Shown here: positions 22,813 through 33,981 of the stretch, piece after piece
How positions within the stretch are numbered: the stretch's first letter is position 1
Layout: each line of letters begins with the position of its first letter
Assembly (NCBI GenBank): GCA_902651635.1
Contig: CACRSC010000231.1
Coordinates: 56,024 to 120,023 of the forward strand
Direction: 5' to 3'
From: Mastigamoeba balamuthi
Lineage: Eukaryota > Evosea > Mastigamoebida > Mastigamoebidae
Length of the DNA stretch: 64,000 nt
Position numbers and translations under genes: made by a program
The notes under the pieces: generated by a model
Databases searched by the model: none
What the model was told of the DNA's origin: nothing
The model's input: the letters and a program-made list of their open reading frames with translations, nothing else

Positions 22813-25175
22813 TCAACTCTGGTCGTTCTTGAGCTTCTTCTCGGCCTCTGCAGTCTGCTGCTGCTGCCCTCTCCCCGCCCTCTCCGCGAGCACCCGCAGC
22901 GTCTCCTGGTCCGCCGCGTTCTTTGCGAGCCTGTGGTGCCGCAGCATGAGAACAAGAGCTGCGCATTCACAGAAAGGGAAACAGAGAGCCACAAACGAAA
23001 CAAAAACAACAGAGGGCGGCGCACTCGTCGGCTTTGAACGACTGCACGAGCTGGAGCACCTGCGCGGCGCTGAGCGAGGGGAAGACGTTCCGGGTGACGC
23101 TCTCGTCGAGCAGGATGCGCTTGTCCATCACAACGAGCAGGTTGGCGGCGTCGCGGGCCTGCGCCAGCGCCGTGCGGGCCAACGCGCAGACCCGCGTGTT
23201 GGCGTCGAGGTCCTGCAGCAGCAGCTCGATGCCCTCCTTCATCCGGATGCCCGTCTTGCACGTGCACAGCTCCGGCCTGCTCGTCAGCTTCGCCATGGCC
23301 GACGCGTTGTACGACCGGAACACCTGAGCAGAGGCTCCGGAGTCAATCCGCAGGCACAGAACGACGAGGACGACAACAACAGCAACAGCAACAGCAACAA
23401 CATAGACAGACAATCATAAAACAAGCCACCGTGGCCCCCATCCAACACAACAGACAAAGGGAACCCGGCAATAGGAGGGACAAGAACAAGGTAAAGACAA
23501 CAACAACCGCAATAGCAAACCAAACAAGCAACTGCCTCACCACATACACTGCCACCACCTGTAGGCCCGAACAGGGAGGGGGCGGGGGAAGACCGCGTTC
23601 ACAACACCCTCAATGGGCGTTCGGCCAACGAAGCGCCCAGCGGAACAGCTCAACTGACCTAGAAATTACAAAATAAAACAACACAAAACAGAACATAACA
23701 AAACAAACAAAAACAGAACTGAGACAGAGCTGAGACAGAGCACCGGCCACAGCCTGAGTGCCCTCCCCAGGGCAGCAGCAGCAGCAGCAGGAGCAGCAAC
23801 GCAAGCAAGGGGGGCTGTTGCACCTGCTCGAAGACCTGGCAGACAATGTCGTCGGGGACGCGGCACTCGGCCATGGCCTGCAGAACGCCGGCGACCTCGC
23901 GCGACCCCTCGGCGTCGACGCAGACGCCCCTGCCCAGCGCGCTGGCCCCGCGCGCGGCGAGGTCGCCCAGCGCGCCGTGCAGCATCGAGCGCAGCGTGTG
24001 CAGCAGCCGCCCGTGCGCGTCCTCGGGCGCCTCGTCCGCGGGCCTGCGGGCCGCGTCCTCCTCGGACATCCCCAGCGCAGGCGCCACGTGCGCCAGCACC
24101 GCACGTGCCGTCGCCAGCGTGTAGGCGCGTGCCTGNGCGCCAGCACCGCACGTGCCGTCGCCAGCGTGTAGGCGGCGTGCCTGACGTCTGCGCAGCGCCC
24201 GGGGACGGCCGCGAGCGCCGACTCTGCGGAGCGGACGCCGTCGACGCCCGCGTTGTCGTCGAGGTGTCGCACGACGACCTCTGCGGCACGCGGGAGGCCC
24301 GGGCGGGCGCTGCCGGGGCTGCGGTCGGCCATGCAGGCCAGCAGCGTGCGGACGAGGGCCATCTGGGCGTCGGAGCGCTCCTCCGAGGCCGCGTTGGCGC
24401 GCTCGAGGTCCCGGATGCGCTGCTCGAGCGCTGCGGTCTCTGCAGCGGCGTCGGCGTCCTCGCGGGCCGTGTCCTGCGACAGCCGGGCGGCCTCGGCCTC
24501 GAGGGCGGCCCCCTCGGCACGGGCGGCGGCCAGCTGCCTCCGCAGGGACTCGGCCTCGGTCGAGGCCTTTGCGAGAAGGGGCAAATCAGTTGACACACCT
24601 CACTGGCGAACGCGATTCCGAAATCTAGATTCTGATCGGAGAATCAAAGATCTGCCGCGGATCCAATACTCTCCTGGATGACGTGTTGCGCAACTACATT
24701 CGGAAACAGCAACCTCCACATCCACACGCAATAGCCACCCCGGACACGCAAGCCGCGAGAATCCAGAAACCAACTCCACTCAGAAATCCCAAATCCGCCC
24801 CGTAGAGAGATCGTGGTATCTCCGCCAACCGGAATCAGGAACACCCAGAGATATAATATCAGGGAAGATGCGCGTATCTCCCGCCCCCCCACACACCTGG
24901 GCAGCGCGGGTCTCGAGGGTCTGGCTGAGCAGCTCCAGGGAGCCGCGCAGGAGGTCGCGCTGCTCTGCGAGGTCCGCGGCGGACCTCTCGGCGGCCCGCA
25001 CGTCAGCGCGGAGCAGGGCGAGCTCGCGGGCGACGGCCTCGTGCTCGGTGGCCTCGCGCTGCCCGCGTGGGCTCCCGCTGCTGCCGCTGCCGCTGCTGGC
25101 GCCCCCCAGCGACCCCGTGGGCCGGTGGCGCGTCCGCCGCGCGTCGAGGCTCGCGATGATCCGGTCGGTCCACAT
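22813..25175 (-). CDS. DIL (dilute) domain protein with N-terminal coiled coil
   Basis: Exons 24897-25175, 23824-24566, 23025-23323 and 22813-22930. The start is MWTDRIIASLDARR, then a Ser/Gly linker and heptad-like helices (ALLRADVRAAERSAADLAEQ; ALEQRIRDLERANAASEE). The DIL domain follows: VCQVFEQVFRSYNASAMAKL, PELCTCKTGIRMKEGIELLL, ARDAANLLVVMDKRILLDES, VFPSLSAAQVLQLVQSFKAD. This is the globular cargo-binding fold of myosin V tails, also found in motor-free DIL proteins. No motor domain is present upstream, so this is about 460 aa and motor-free unless exons are missing. A single N at 24136 joins a 46-base repeated contig end, which breaks the frame artificially; removing one copy restores TLATARAVLAHVAPALGM. 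Confidence 0.85.
24090..24183. repeat. Assembly artefact: duplicated contig end around a single N
   Basis: Bases 24090-24135 and 24137-24183 are the same 46-47 bp sequence (one G differs), flanking an N at 24136 inside exon 2 of the DIL gene. The coding frame is intact only if one copy is removed. Confidence 0.85.
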
Positions 25176-25404
25176 GCCCCGCACTGCCCGAGCTCGGATA
25201 TCCGATGGGCGGCGGGACTGCAGGTGTGGCACACGCGTTGGGGAATTCGACTGAATCTGCGAGCAGATTGCACCAAAGAGCGAGGAGGATCAGACAACCA
25301 AGACAAAGAGGAAGAGAGCCACTGCGGATTATGGCTGAAGTGACACTCATAGGGGATGTGATGCTTTAAGATTAAGGCCATATGATAAGATCATTCATGC
25401 TTTT
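25176..25404. other. Upstream flank of DIL gene, edge of AT-rich island
   Basis: Composition changes here from GC-rich host-like to AT-richer. No terminal repeat matching the other end of the island (about 28,450) was found by eye. Confidence 0.35.
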
Positions 25405-27352
25405 TTAATTAGTTACAGCCTCACGTAGTTGGATCACTGAGTGTGGGGGAACTCGCTCCCCGTTCCCTTCGGGGAAACCACCTATCTCGGCAGACAATAC
25501 AATCCATGATGTATCACCATCTGTAGTAGCTGGCCAGGCATACAGCCTCCCCATAGCAGTTGGTTTCACGTCAGTAGCACGTGCTCACCACGAGGTGTGG
25601 CCAGAGCAACGTACAGCCACGAGTTCCACGAACTCGCTCCAGCGGGTCCCAAACTCGGGGACAGGGTCCTCGGACCCATCACTCGGATCCAAGCACTGAA
25701 CACCTGGCTGCATCACCTCACTGACTCTACACACCCCCAACCGTCATAGGCCTGCCATCCAGGCACGACACCATTGAGGCGACCTGGGCATTGCTGATTG
25801 CCATCAGCTGCTGCGCCTGCACTGCCTGACAGGCTGAAGCATGCTTCTTCTTCTTGCGCATATGGTCAATCCACGTGTTGTTCATCTGCTGGATCATGTT
25901 AAATGTGACCTTGAATGAGATGGCACCAGCACATTCGATCAGGTAGCACGGGCTGATGTGGAAGACCACGCCAGGCTTCACCTCCTTGAATTCCCAGGCG
26001 AGGGTGAAGGGGCGTGGGTGGAGCACAGCATCAGTGGGCACCACTCCAGGCCAGCACATGACATTGAGCATCAGTATCATATGTGTTGTTATGCAGAAAG
26101 GGTATAAGTAACTTATGTAAGAACTGTGAGGGAAAGAAAGGAAGGAAGGAAGGAAATGAGAAAGGGAAGAAGGGCAAGGGCAAGGAGTGGACAAGGGGAA
26201 GAAGAAGAGAGGGACAGATATGGGGTTGTGCAGTGAGTGAGTGATGAGTGTGAGAAGAGTTAAGATATGATGATATCACAGTGAAGATCTTTGAAATCCA
26301 GGATATCATGGTTCATGGTTCAACAGAGTTGACTTAGAGTAGTACAATTTAGTGCTAAATTCTGTGCAAAATAGTAATTGAATTGCTAACGTAGTACTGA
26401 AAAAACATCACTATCATTATAGATTTAGCACTTCATGTGCAAAAGTCGCAGTGATGATCAAATGTTTAATGAAGAGCTTAATACATCTGTCATTCTCTCT
26501 GAGGTTGTATGTGTTCTTCTTTGGTATGATATAAAATACATGATAACCAGACCTAATAGCTGTGGGAAGGGAGTCTTCTGACTTAATGAGTACCTCTGTC
26601 TTACTTATCCTGTTAGTCACTCAGTTAAAGATAACCAACAGAGTTATGTGAGCCAGTGACCACCTGGGAAAGCTCAACATCCAGTATCTTATCAACCATG
26701 GCATTACCACCAGGGATGTGGTCATGTTTGTTCATGACCTTGGACCTTATGGATCTGGGTATAACCAGAATCACCTTGACTACATGGTACCAGTTGCCAA
26801 CCTGACATGCAGAATTTGTAAGTCAGACAACTTATGTCAATTATTAAATGCATGGAATAACCATTAAGACCAGCACAGGACTGTTATCACCATATCCAAG
26901 TTGGCCATAGTGGAGTTCCTGGGGTAGAAAAATGTATTCTTAAGGCCACAAAGACAGCAGTCCCACTGGTCAGTGACCACAGGAACACTGAGCAAGCATT
27001 CAGAGACAGTGATCTCGCGTTCTGCATCCTGTGTAACAGGAGTATTACAGCACAAATCTAAGGGTTTCAAGGTAAGAATGAAGAACAATGATGCACCTTT
27101 CTGTGCTAACTTGATCAGCATTATAGCAGATAAGTAAGCACTTCTTTAAGAAGGCATGAATCTTGCTGCTACACCTGATAAATAGTTAGGATCAAGACAG
27201 AAGGCCTGAAGCTTCTTAATAAGAAACTACTGAAACTGGAATGTCATCTTAATACAGTGGTTCTTAAGCTTCTTCATGTATCTGTAAGTGCACTTTCAGA
27301 GATGCTTCTTGCTGCACTCATTCAGGTTACAGCAGTAGCAGGTCTTTAACTT
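25405..27352 (-). pseudogene. Decayed multi-exon coding remnant in AT-rich island, unknown family
   Basis: Several minus-strand blocks read as real protein despite stops. Block 26864-27352 has Cys-rich zinc-finger-like segments (KTCYCCNLNEC, DQWDCCLCGLKNTFF) with three in-frame stops. Block 26625-26801 begins after a cag acceptor as VGNWYHVVKVILVIPRSIRS and ends in SVGYL-stop. Block about 25739-26194 contains GVVFHISPCYLIECAGAIS and a basic MRKKKKH stretch. Block 25405-25707 contains EFGTRWSEFVELVAVRCSG and GRLYAWPATTDGDTSWIVLS, ends VTN-stop, and is broken by one TGA at 25585-25587. A further Cys block (SCKNCKSKWAWHAQAV) lies near 27740-27830. Codon use is unlike the GC-rich host genes. I do not recognise the family; a transposon or virus-derived gene is likely. 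Confidence 0.45.
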
Positions 27353-28458
27353 GATTAATAAATACAACATATAACTGATAGTAGTTCAGAGAGGCACTCG
27401 TTAGGAAATCTTATTAGTTCCAACTGGTTTCATTTCAGATTAAAGAAGAGAAATCAGATAAGATAAAATCAATGAACCATTTTCTGCATTTCTTCTCTGG
27501 TTTTCTTCTTTGATCACAAAGTAGAATCTTCTTTTACTGAGAGATACCCAAATTCAGTCATAATCTGTACATGCTATTATAATGCGAAACAGTAACTTCC
27601 TAATAAGCTTAAAGGTTCAGAATTGGCCATGTTAATAAGCAGTTGGATTTGGGTTACTCTGAGGTTGCCCAAATAAATGGAAAATATAAATCAACTCTGT
27701 CTTATATCTTAAACCATGGAACATCTGAAGAAGAACACGAGCATACTACAGAAGTATACAGCTTGTGCATGCCAGGCCCACTTGCTCTTACAGTTTTTGC
27801 AGCTCTGTCGGAATGCTAGATAACCATTAGCAATTCTTCATTTCTCAGCCTGAAATATCACCGGATCTTCATATTCTGGATCTGGATGTAGGAATTTACT
27901 GCAAAAAGCTGTGAATGTGGTAAAAGATCAGACTGATCTGTCTGAAGAATGGTATACAGAGTTAAATCGTGAAGATTGTGGCAGAAGCCTGGACAGATTG
28001 CCCAGAAACAGAGAAGCTGCCTTGATCCGGGATTTACAAAAGAAACTGCTCTCAGATTATTTTAAAAACAGAAGGGTAACAACTAATTCATGATTCATAC
28101 ATAATGGTATCTTAAAACCAAGGCATGGCCGCTTGCATACAGTACCAGCTACTGACAGCTCTGGTCAGGCAGTATGAAGGCAATCTCAGGCAGATCAGTA
28201 TTGATCTTGCTGTGCAGAATTTTGGCCCTTCACTATGATCTCAATAATATTATTGCAATTGATATTCTAAAAAGAGTAATATAGGCTCAGGTTTAAGTGG
28301 CTGAGTTTCCTTGCTGTATTACTGTGCAGGAACACACTTGAAGAAGGAACATATGAGGTGCATAGGGGATGCAGCACTAAAAAAGACAACAATGTGAAAT
28401 CTCTTTTTTCATCATTCAGAGAAATTCTCAATTTCCTTTTCCTTATCAGCATTTGTTT
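27353..28458. other. AT-rich island, remainder
   Basis: No intact gene. A plus-strand frame at 27911-28093 (DQTDLSEEWYTELNRED ... LIRDLQKKLLSDYFKNR) and short pieces such as MAACIQYQLLTALVRQ at about 28125 look protein-like but lie on the opposite strand to the main remnant. The island ends abruptly at the stop codon of the GH2 gene (28459). Confidence 0.35.
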
Positions 28459-31400
28459 TCATTCCATGAGAAAGTGACGAAGTGCCACGATTCCCATCAC
28501 ACTGAATAGCAACCCAAGCTCACGGCTGGAAGACCAGTTGGCTTTGCTGTCAGAGATTGCACGGTGGCTCGCCTCTGACTCCGTGGAATGTCTAGTGCAC
28601 AAGCCAGGCATTGGTGCAGCTGAATCCAGCGTGATCAAATGCAGTCTCAGGTTCCTATCCCCAGGGGGATTCGTACGTGGATCACTGGCATCATTAACGA
28701 ATGCAAACTGAAAATAAGCCGTCAGTGGGGGGTGGTGCACGAAGGATTGACTGATTACCTTCAGAGAAGCTGGCAGGAAAGCAGGAACTGTAAAACTTGT
28801 TGGCTCGTCTGGCACCTCCACAGAAAGGACAACAGAGCCGCTCGTGGAGATATTGAGTCGGGCGAGGCCTCCGCAGCACGAATAGCCCCTGGCGATGACA
28901 GTTATGTTGACCTGCTGCGCTACCTCCGACGTCATGTTGAGGACCAGGGCTGTGTTTCCGCACATCAGTAGGCTCCCATCCGAGTACGCCAGAGCGCCGT
29001 GGGAAACAGGCACACGGCTGGGATACACAGTGACCCTTGGGCTGTATGGAATGTGTGCATCGAGGTTTCGGAGCAGAGTAGTGAGGTATGCAGATGCTTT
29101 GGAGAACGGAGCTCCTGCAGAGTCCCAGTTGATGTTGTCGAAGACGATCGTGCCGCTGCCCACGGTCGCGGCAGCAATGGAGCGAGGTTTCGTCAAGTGC
29201 CTCAGGGAGTAACGTCCGGCCTGAGATGGCGCTGGCCCCCACGACAACGAGGCGATGAACAAATTCCTGTCCTCCTTCCTCTCTGGAATGGACATGTCGT
29301 TGGTGAAGGCGATGGACACCTGTGAAAACGTTAATAAGATCTGCTATTGAGTTGCATCACGCACTCTCTTGGAGCCGCTGCCGAGGCTGGGCGCAATGGC
29401 AGAGAAATTTCCCAGCGAATTGGCTACCTCGAACATGTCCGCCTCGACGCCATCGACTGTGAGGCGGGCGAGGGGACCCACCCCGGCAGCGAGGGTGCCA
29501 CAGAGTGTACACGTAAACACATAGTCGCCGGCTTGATCGATGGTGATGTTCGTGGAGATCGCCCCGTTGCCCGCCAGGTACCATCCGTTGCGTCCAACCA
29601 TCGTTAAGGCAAATCCGGAGGGCTTCACTGCGAAGTCCTGGGCGTTGATTTGCCCGGAAATGGAGGAAGCAGCACAGGAAGGCAGCCAGTGGAAGAGGGA
29701 TGCGGACACGTTCTGCATGGGCAGCCTCGGGACGATGTCCGAGTTGGAGAACAACTCCCAGTACAGATCGCGGTTACTGAGGCCACGGAGGAGAGGGTCC
29801 GGCAGGTCTTTGTGCGGCGGTAATGAGCTGTCGGTGTTCCTGGTGTTCCTCATCGTCCAGCAACTAGCTACTCTGAGGGCTGAGGCGAGCGACTCGAAGC
29901 AGCTCTGGTCGAGGTTGTGAACAATCACATTGCCTCCACTTGCCGCCAACTGGTAGATCTGTTGCTGTACAGCAGAGTTGCACAGCTCCTGCCCCGCTGC
30001 CACAAGGATCCCTGGGTGAGAAGAACCTACGGATCGGTCAGTTTGGTGAATGACAGACACATGCGATACATACCACTGGGCTGGCTCACAGAGGTGAAGG
30101 GAACCATCGTCTTCCGCAAGAAGTGGGGAACTGCCTGGGCTGAAGGAGAAAACACGTACACGTCTCTCAGCTGCGCTCTGTCGGGTGTCAAGGAAATGAG
30201 CCTCGAGAGGACCTCCTCTGCCAAGGGCTCCCCGTCCAGCTTCGCCACGAGCGAGAGCTGGCAGAAGACGACGCGTGTGCACCCAAGATTCTGTTCTGCC
30301 ATCAGGAAGACCTGGTTGATCCCAGAGTAGCCCACGAGCAGCCCCCTGACTGCGGCTGTGTCCTCCATGCCGCTGTGTGCGAGGTAGTTATCCTGCCGCC
30401 AGTACGCGAAGTCCGAGTCCGCCAGCCCGCGCATCAGCGGGTGCTCCGCGTCTCTGATGTAGCCCCACGTGCACTCGGCAGGCACCACATTCAGGCCGCC
30501 TGCTAGGGCTGGATACGCCGTTTGGCTGAGTATCACGACTGCGAAGTCCGCGTGCTCGAGGGAAGACAACGCGGAGTGTAACGAGAATAGTGATGTGGTT
30601 CTGAAGGCGTCCTCTCCGATAACGAGGATGTCGACGTCGGGCGTAACTGCGGTCAGCTGGCTTACGGTGAAGTGCGGGATTGACCGAGAGGCAAACGCAG
30701 CCGCTGTGGTCCCCTGCGGATCAAAGAGCGCGATCTTTCCAGAAGGGCGGAATTGCTTGCGAGGGAACACCGAGTAATCGAAGGACTGCGAGTACGCAAC
30801 ATCTCCGGTGCTCTGCTCCTTCAGCACGACATCGAAGGACAGGGTCGCACGACTGGAGACCTCTGGCATTGCGATAGAGATGTTTCTGCTGACAACTTGC
30901 GCAACGCCCAGCACAACAGTCTGCGACGCTGTTGCGCCGTTCCAAGTCCACTCCAGGACGAGCGAGCCCGACTTCCAACCGTCGTTCATCAGCGCAAACC
31001 GCCTTTGCACAGCAGTCCCGGCGAAGAAGTCGTGGTCGTTGTGGAGCAGGAAGAAACGAACCGGAACAAATGCGGTCTGCACACGCGTGAGTCGGAATAA
31101 GCAAATGAGTGCTGCACCTTGACCGACTTGAACAGCTCGTTCTTGAGGGGCTGGATGTTGAGAATGCCATCGGAACTTACGTCTTCGGCGAGCGTCCAGG
31201 GACACATGCCGGACACGCCGGTGTAGCGATACGCCTCTGTCTGCCACCCTGCATGGCTGGTGGTCAGCAACCATGCTTCCTTTGCAACGGACTCGGACGC
31301 ACTGAAGAGCTTGGCCTTGGCCGCATTTCTGGCTCCGTAGTAGCCCAGCGAGTACGCCTGCTCTCCAAGCGCTGGGGCGTACAGATCGATTGTGTTGCCG

Positions 31401-33278
31401 AAAACGTGCAGATACTCGCCTATGTAGAGCGGCTTCGTCCTGTTCCAGTGCAGTACGCCGTCGTCTGAGCGGATCTTCCAGTCGGGCGAGGCAATCCACT
31501 CGGCCGTGTTCGGGTAGTCCGTGAACGTCGGGTATTCATGCGGGTAGTGCAGCCCGATAGCATCCGCAGAGCCTTTGGGGTCCCAGTCGGACTCTGGCTC
31601 ATACAGTAAGACTGTGTGGGAACTCGGGGGAGGGGGGCTGTGATACCGAAAGTGATCAGGCGCGAAGGGTCGACTGTCCGGGCATACGCGGCGAGGTCTG
31701 CGAGTGACTGCTCCAACTGCGGGATGCGGCCCATGGCTTGGGTCCATATCTCGTTCTCGAGGCTGTACATGAAGACCGACGGGTGGTGGCGGTCCCTGCG
31801 CATCATGGCGGTGATGTGTGTCCTCCAGTTGTCCCAGAACGATGCGTTGTTGTACTGCGGGAGGCTGTCAGCCGGGCGGGCGAATGGAAGAGAGAGGTGA
31901 GGGACGTACGGCATAGGAGCCCCCGCCGTACGCGGACTCCTCGACAACCAGCAGGCCAACCTCGTCGGCGACGTCGTACCACACCTCCTGCCACGGCTGC
32001 GTGTGGAACCTGATCCCAACATTGTTTCCTGCTCGCGCAAGACTCGCTGAGGCGACGAAGCCAAAACGGAGGAGAGGCGGTTCTCCCTACCGTTCTTGAT
32101 GTCCGTGAGGGCTCTCGTGACGTCGTCCCTGGCGGGCCATTTGAGCGCAGGCCACATGGCGGCGGCGCGCATGTGCATGGGCACGCCGTTGAGGTAGAAC
32201 AGCGGCCCGGCGGCCCACATCTCGCGGAACCCGAACCTCACGGTTCTCTCGTGCACTCTGCTGCCCGACCTGTACAGCACCGCGGTCGCGTAGAGCAGCC
32301 TGGGGTCGTACGGCCACCACAGCGGCCCCACCCAGCTCACCGACAGCGCGGCCGTCGCCGTCGCCCCGGCCGCGACCGCGGGCACCGCCACCGCCGCGAC
32401 CGACGTCAGCAGCGACTTGGAGGCCGAGCCATGCACGAGCAGCTCCACGCTGAGCCCCTGGGCCACCGCCGAGTCTGCGTTGCGCACCTCGACGCGCGCG
32501 GCGATCGTCCCCCTGCGCACCGACGTCGTGACGAAGACGTCGCTTACGTGGACGCGGGGTCGCAGGCGGAGCTCGCAGGCGTCCCAGACGCCGTACTCGT
32601 AGAAGAAGCCGCCGATGGCGCTCACCATGCGCCCGGTGGGCCTGGACCGCAGGCTCTCCGAGTCGGAGAACTCCCCGCTGAAGACGTAGGGCGAGGTGAA
32701 GAGCGAGGTCCAGTCGCGCACGGAGATGTCGAGGGTCCAGGGCCGCCCGCGCTCCCACTTGGCGGCCACGGCGCTAACGTCGAGCTCGAACGCGTCGTAG
32801 CCCCCCTGGTGGCCCCCGACGTGCACGCCGTTGACGTAGACGTGGCTGTCGTACTTGACGCCGTTGAAGTGCAGCGCCGCGTGGGGCAGCGCGGCAGAGC
32901 TCAGCGGCGAGCTCACGTTGGCCCTAAGCCATGCATTCTGGGAGTCGTGCACGTGTTGGCCACAGGGGAAAGCAGCAAACACAGGACTGGCGGCGTGTGC
33001 GTGCGTACAGTGTAGTTCCAGCCGTAGATGTACCCGGGGACCGAGGTCTGGGCCCACCCAGCAGAGGGCGGGGGCGCGGGGTGGGGCGGGGCATGTGCGA
33101 GCTTCCACGAGACCGCCACAGACGACACGAGAGACGTCCGCACGTCCGTATCAACGCAGTCGCCGGGACACGAGATGTGCGCCTCGCCTGAACCGCACAC
33201 CCCGTCCCCGCAGGAAGTCGCTGCACACACCACCAACGGCACTCGGGTCAGGAGCACTGCCAGGAGCGGAAGTAACAT
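28459..33278 (-). CDS. Secreted glycoside hydrolase family 2 (beta-galactosidase/glucuronidase/mannosidase type), 1,482 aa
   Basis: Eight exons (33009-33278, 32091-32937, 31910-32028, 31647-31854, 31118-31611, 30074-31076, 29365-30011, 28459-29319) sum to 4,449 nt with exact phase. A signal peptide (LLPLLAVLLTRVPLVVCA) precedes a small Cys-rich module (CGDGVCGSGEAHISCPGDC). The GH2 sugar-binding jelly roll follows (LHFNGVKYDSHVYVNGVHVG), then an Ig-like domain, and the TIM barrel with VGIRFHTQPWQEVWYDVADE. The acid/base Glu is in MYSLENEIW (about residue 447) and the nucleophile Glu in PLYIGEYLHVFG (about 546), the expected 100 residues apart. More than 800 residues of beta-rich extension follow, with many N-glycosylation sequons. 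The C-terminus is hydrophobic (LGLLFSVMGIVALRHFL), suggesting a GPI anchor or membrane tail. Substrate cannot be set from sequence. Confidence 0.93.
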
Positions 33279-33304
33279 AGCCGTTCTCTTTTGCAGTGTA
33301 GACA

Positions 33305-33560
33305 GAATCTCTGGAAGAATAACAAGAGAGCCAACGGCTCTCGAGCGAGGTGCACTTCCAGAAGCTGAATCATCGTTCTCCTTTGCGGTTATGTGAGATT
33401 CACTGGAAGAATAACAGGAGAGCCAACGGCTCTCGAGCGAGGTGCACTTCCAGAAGCGGAATCATCGTTCTCCTTTGCAGTTGGGCGAAATACTCTCGAA
33501 GCAAAATCCAAGAGCCAACGGCTCTCGAACCAGGTGCACAACCAGAAGCGGAAGCAAGGT
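33305..33560. repeat. Three tandem ~91-bp repeats with a hairpin core, just upstream of GH2 gene
   Basis: Each unit contains GAGCCAACGGCTC, a 5-bp-arm inverted repeat, at 33328, about 33419 and about 33512, followed by tcgaRcSaggtgcac and ccagaagcKgaa. The first two units are nearly identical; the third is diverged. They lie 50-280 bp before the GH2 ATG, in its promoter or 5' UTR. Confidence 0.8.
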
Positions 33561-33981
33561 TTCCACAATCATCTTTCTCTGCCACAACCATTGCTAGCTT
33601 ATTGCTCCGGTCTTCAGTCCTCCTCATCAAGACAGTCGACGTTCCCGGAAGATGATCCGCATCCGTAGCCACCTCCGCCCCAGCACCCCATTTCATCAAG
33701 GCGTATTTCGCGATTATCACATCCTCGGGAGGAACAGTGTACTCACTGATTTGTGCACTGTGAGCCTACACCGGCGTCTTCACCGCTTCCCATGAGGTAC
33801 AAGGGCAGCACTCGGAGTCGTGCATGGCCTTGTTCGTCCTGCTGGACTAGCTGCTGAACACAGAGCACAAGTCTGAGCTGTCACATGCCACGCACTTCAT
33901 GAGGCCGCATCATGCCGTGTAGTAAGTGGTACATTGAGTTCAGCGCAGCTGTTCTACTGGCTGTTCTCAGTCCGGCTCCTC
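33561..33981. other. Intergenic between GH2 and adenylate cyclase 1
   Basis: It holds the upstream region of the GH2 gene and the 3' flank of the first cyclase gene, both minus strand. No gene or repeat was recognised. Confidence 0.4.

Noticed and set aside
20390-22832. Long frames crossing the 1,029-bp repeat
   Set aside because: They span the N and repeat artefact, are low complexity, and have no homology pattern or splice structure.
26031-26309. 92-aa minus-strand frame rich in Phe, Pro, Leu and Ser
   Set aside because: It is a translated purine/pyrimidine tract (GGAA repeats), not protein-like.
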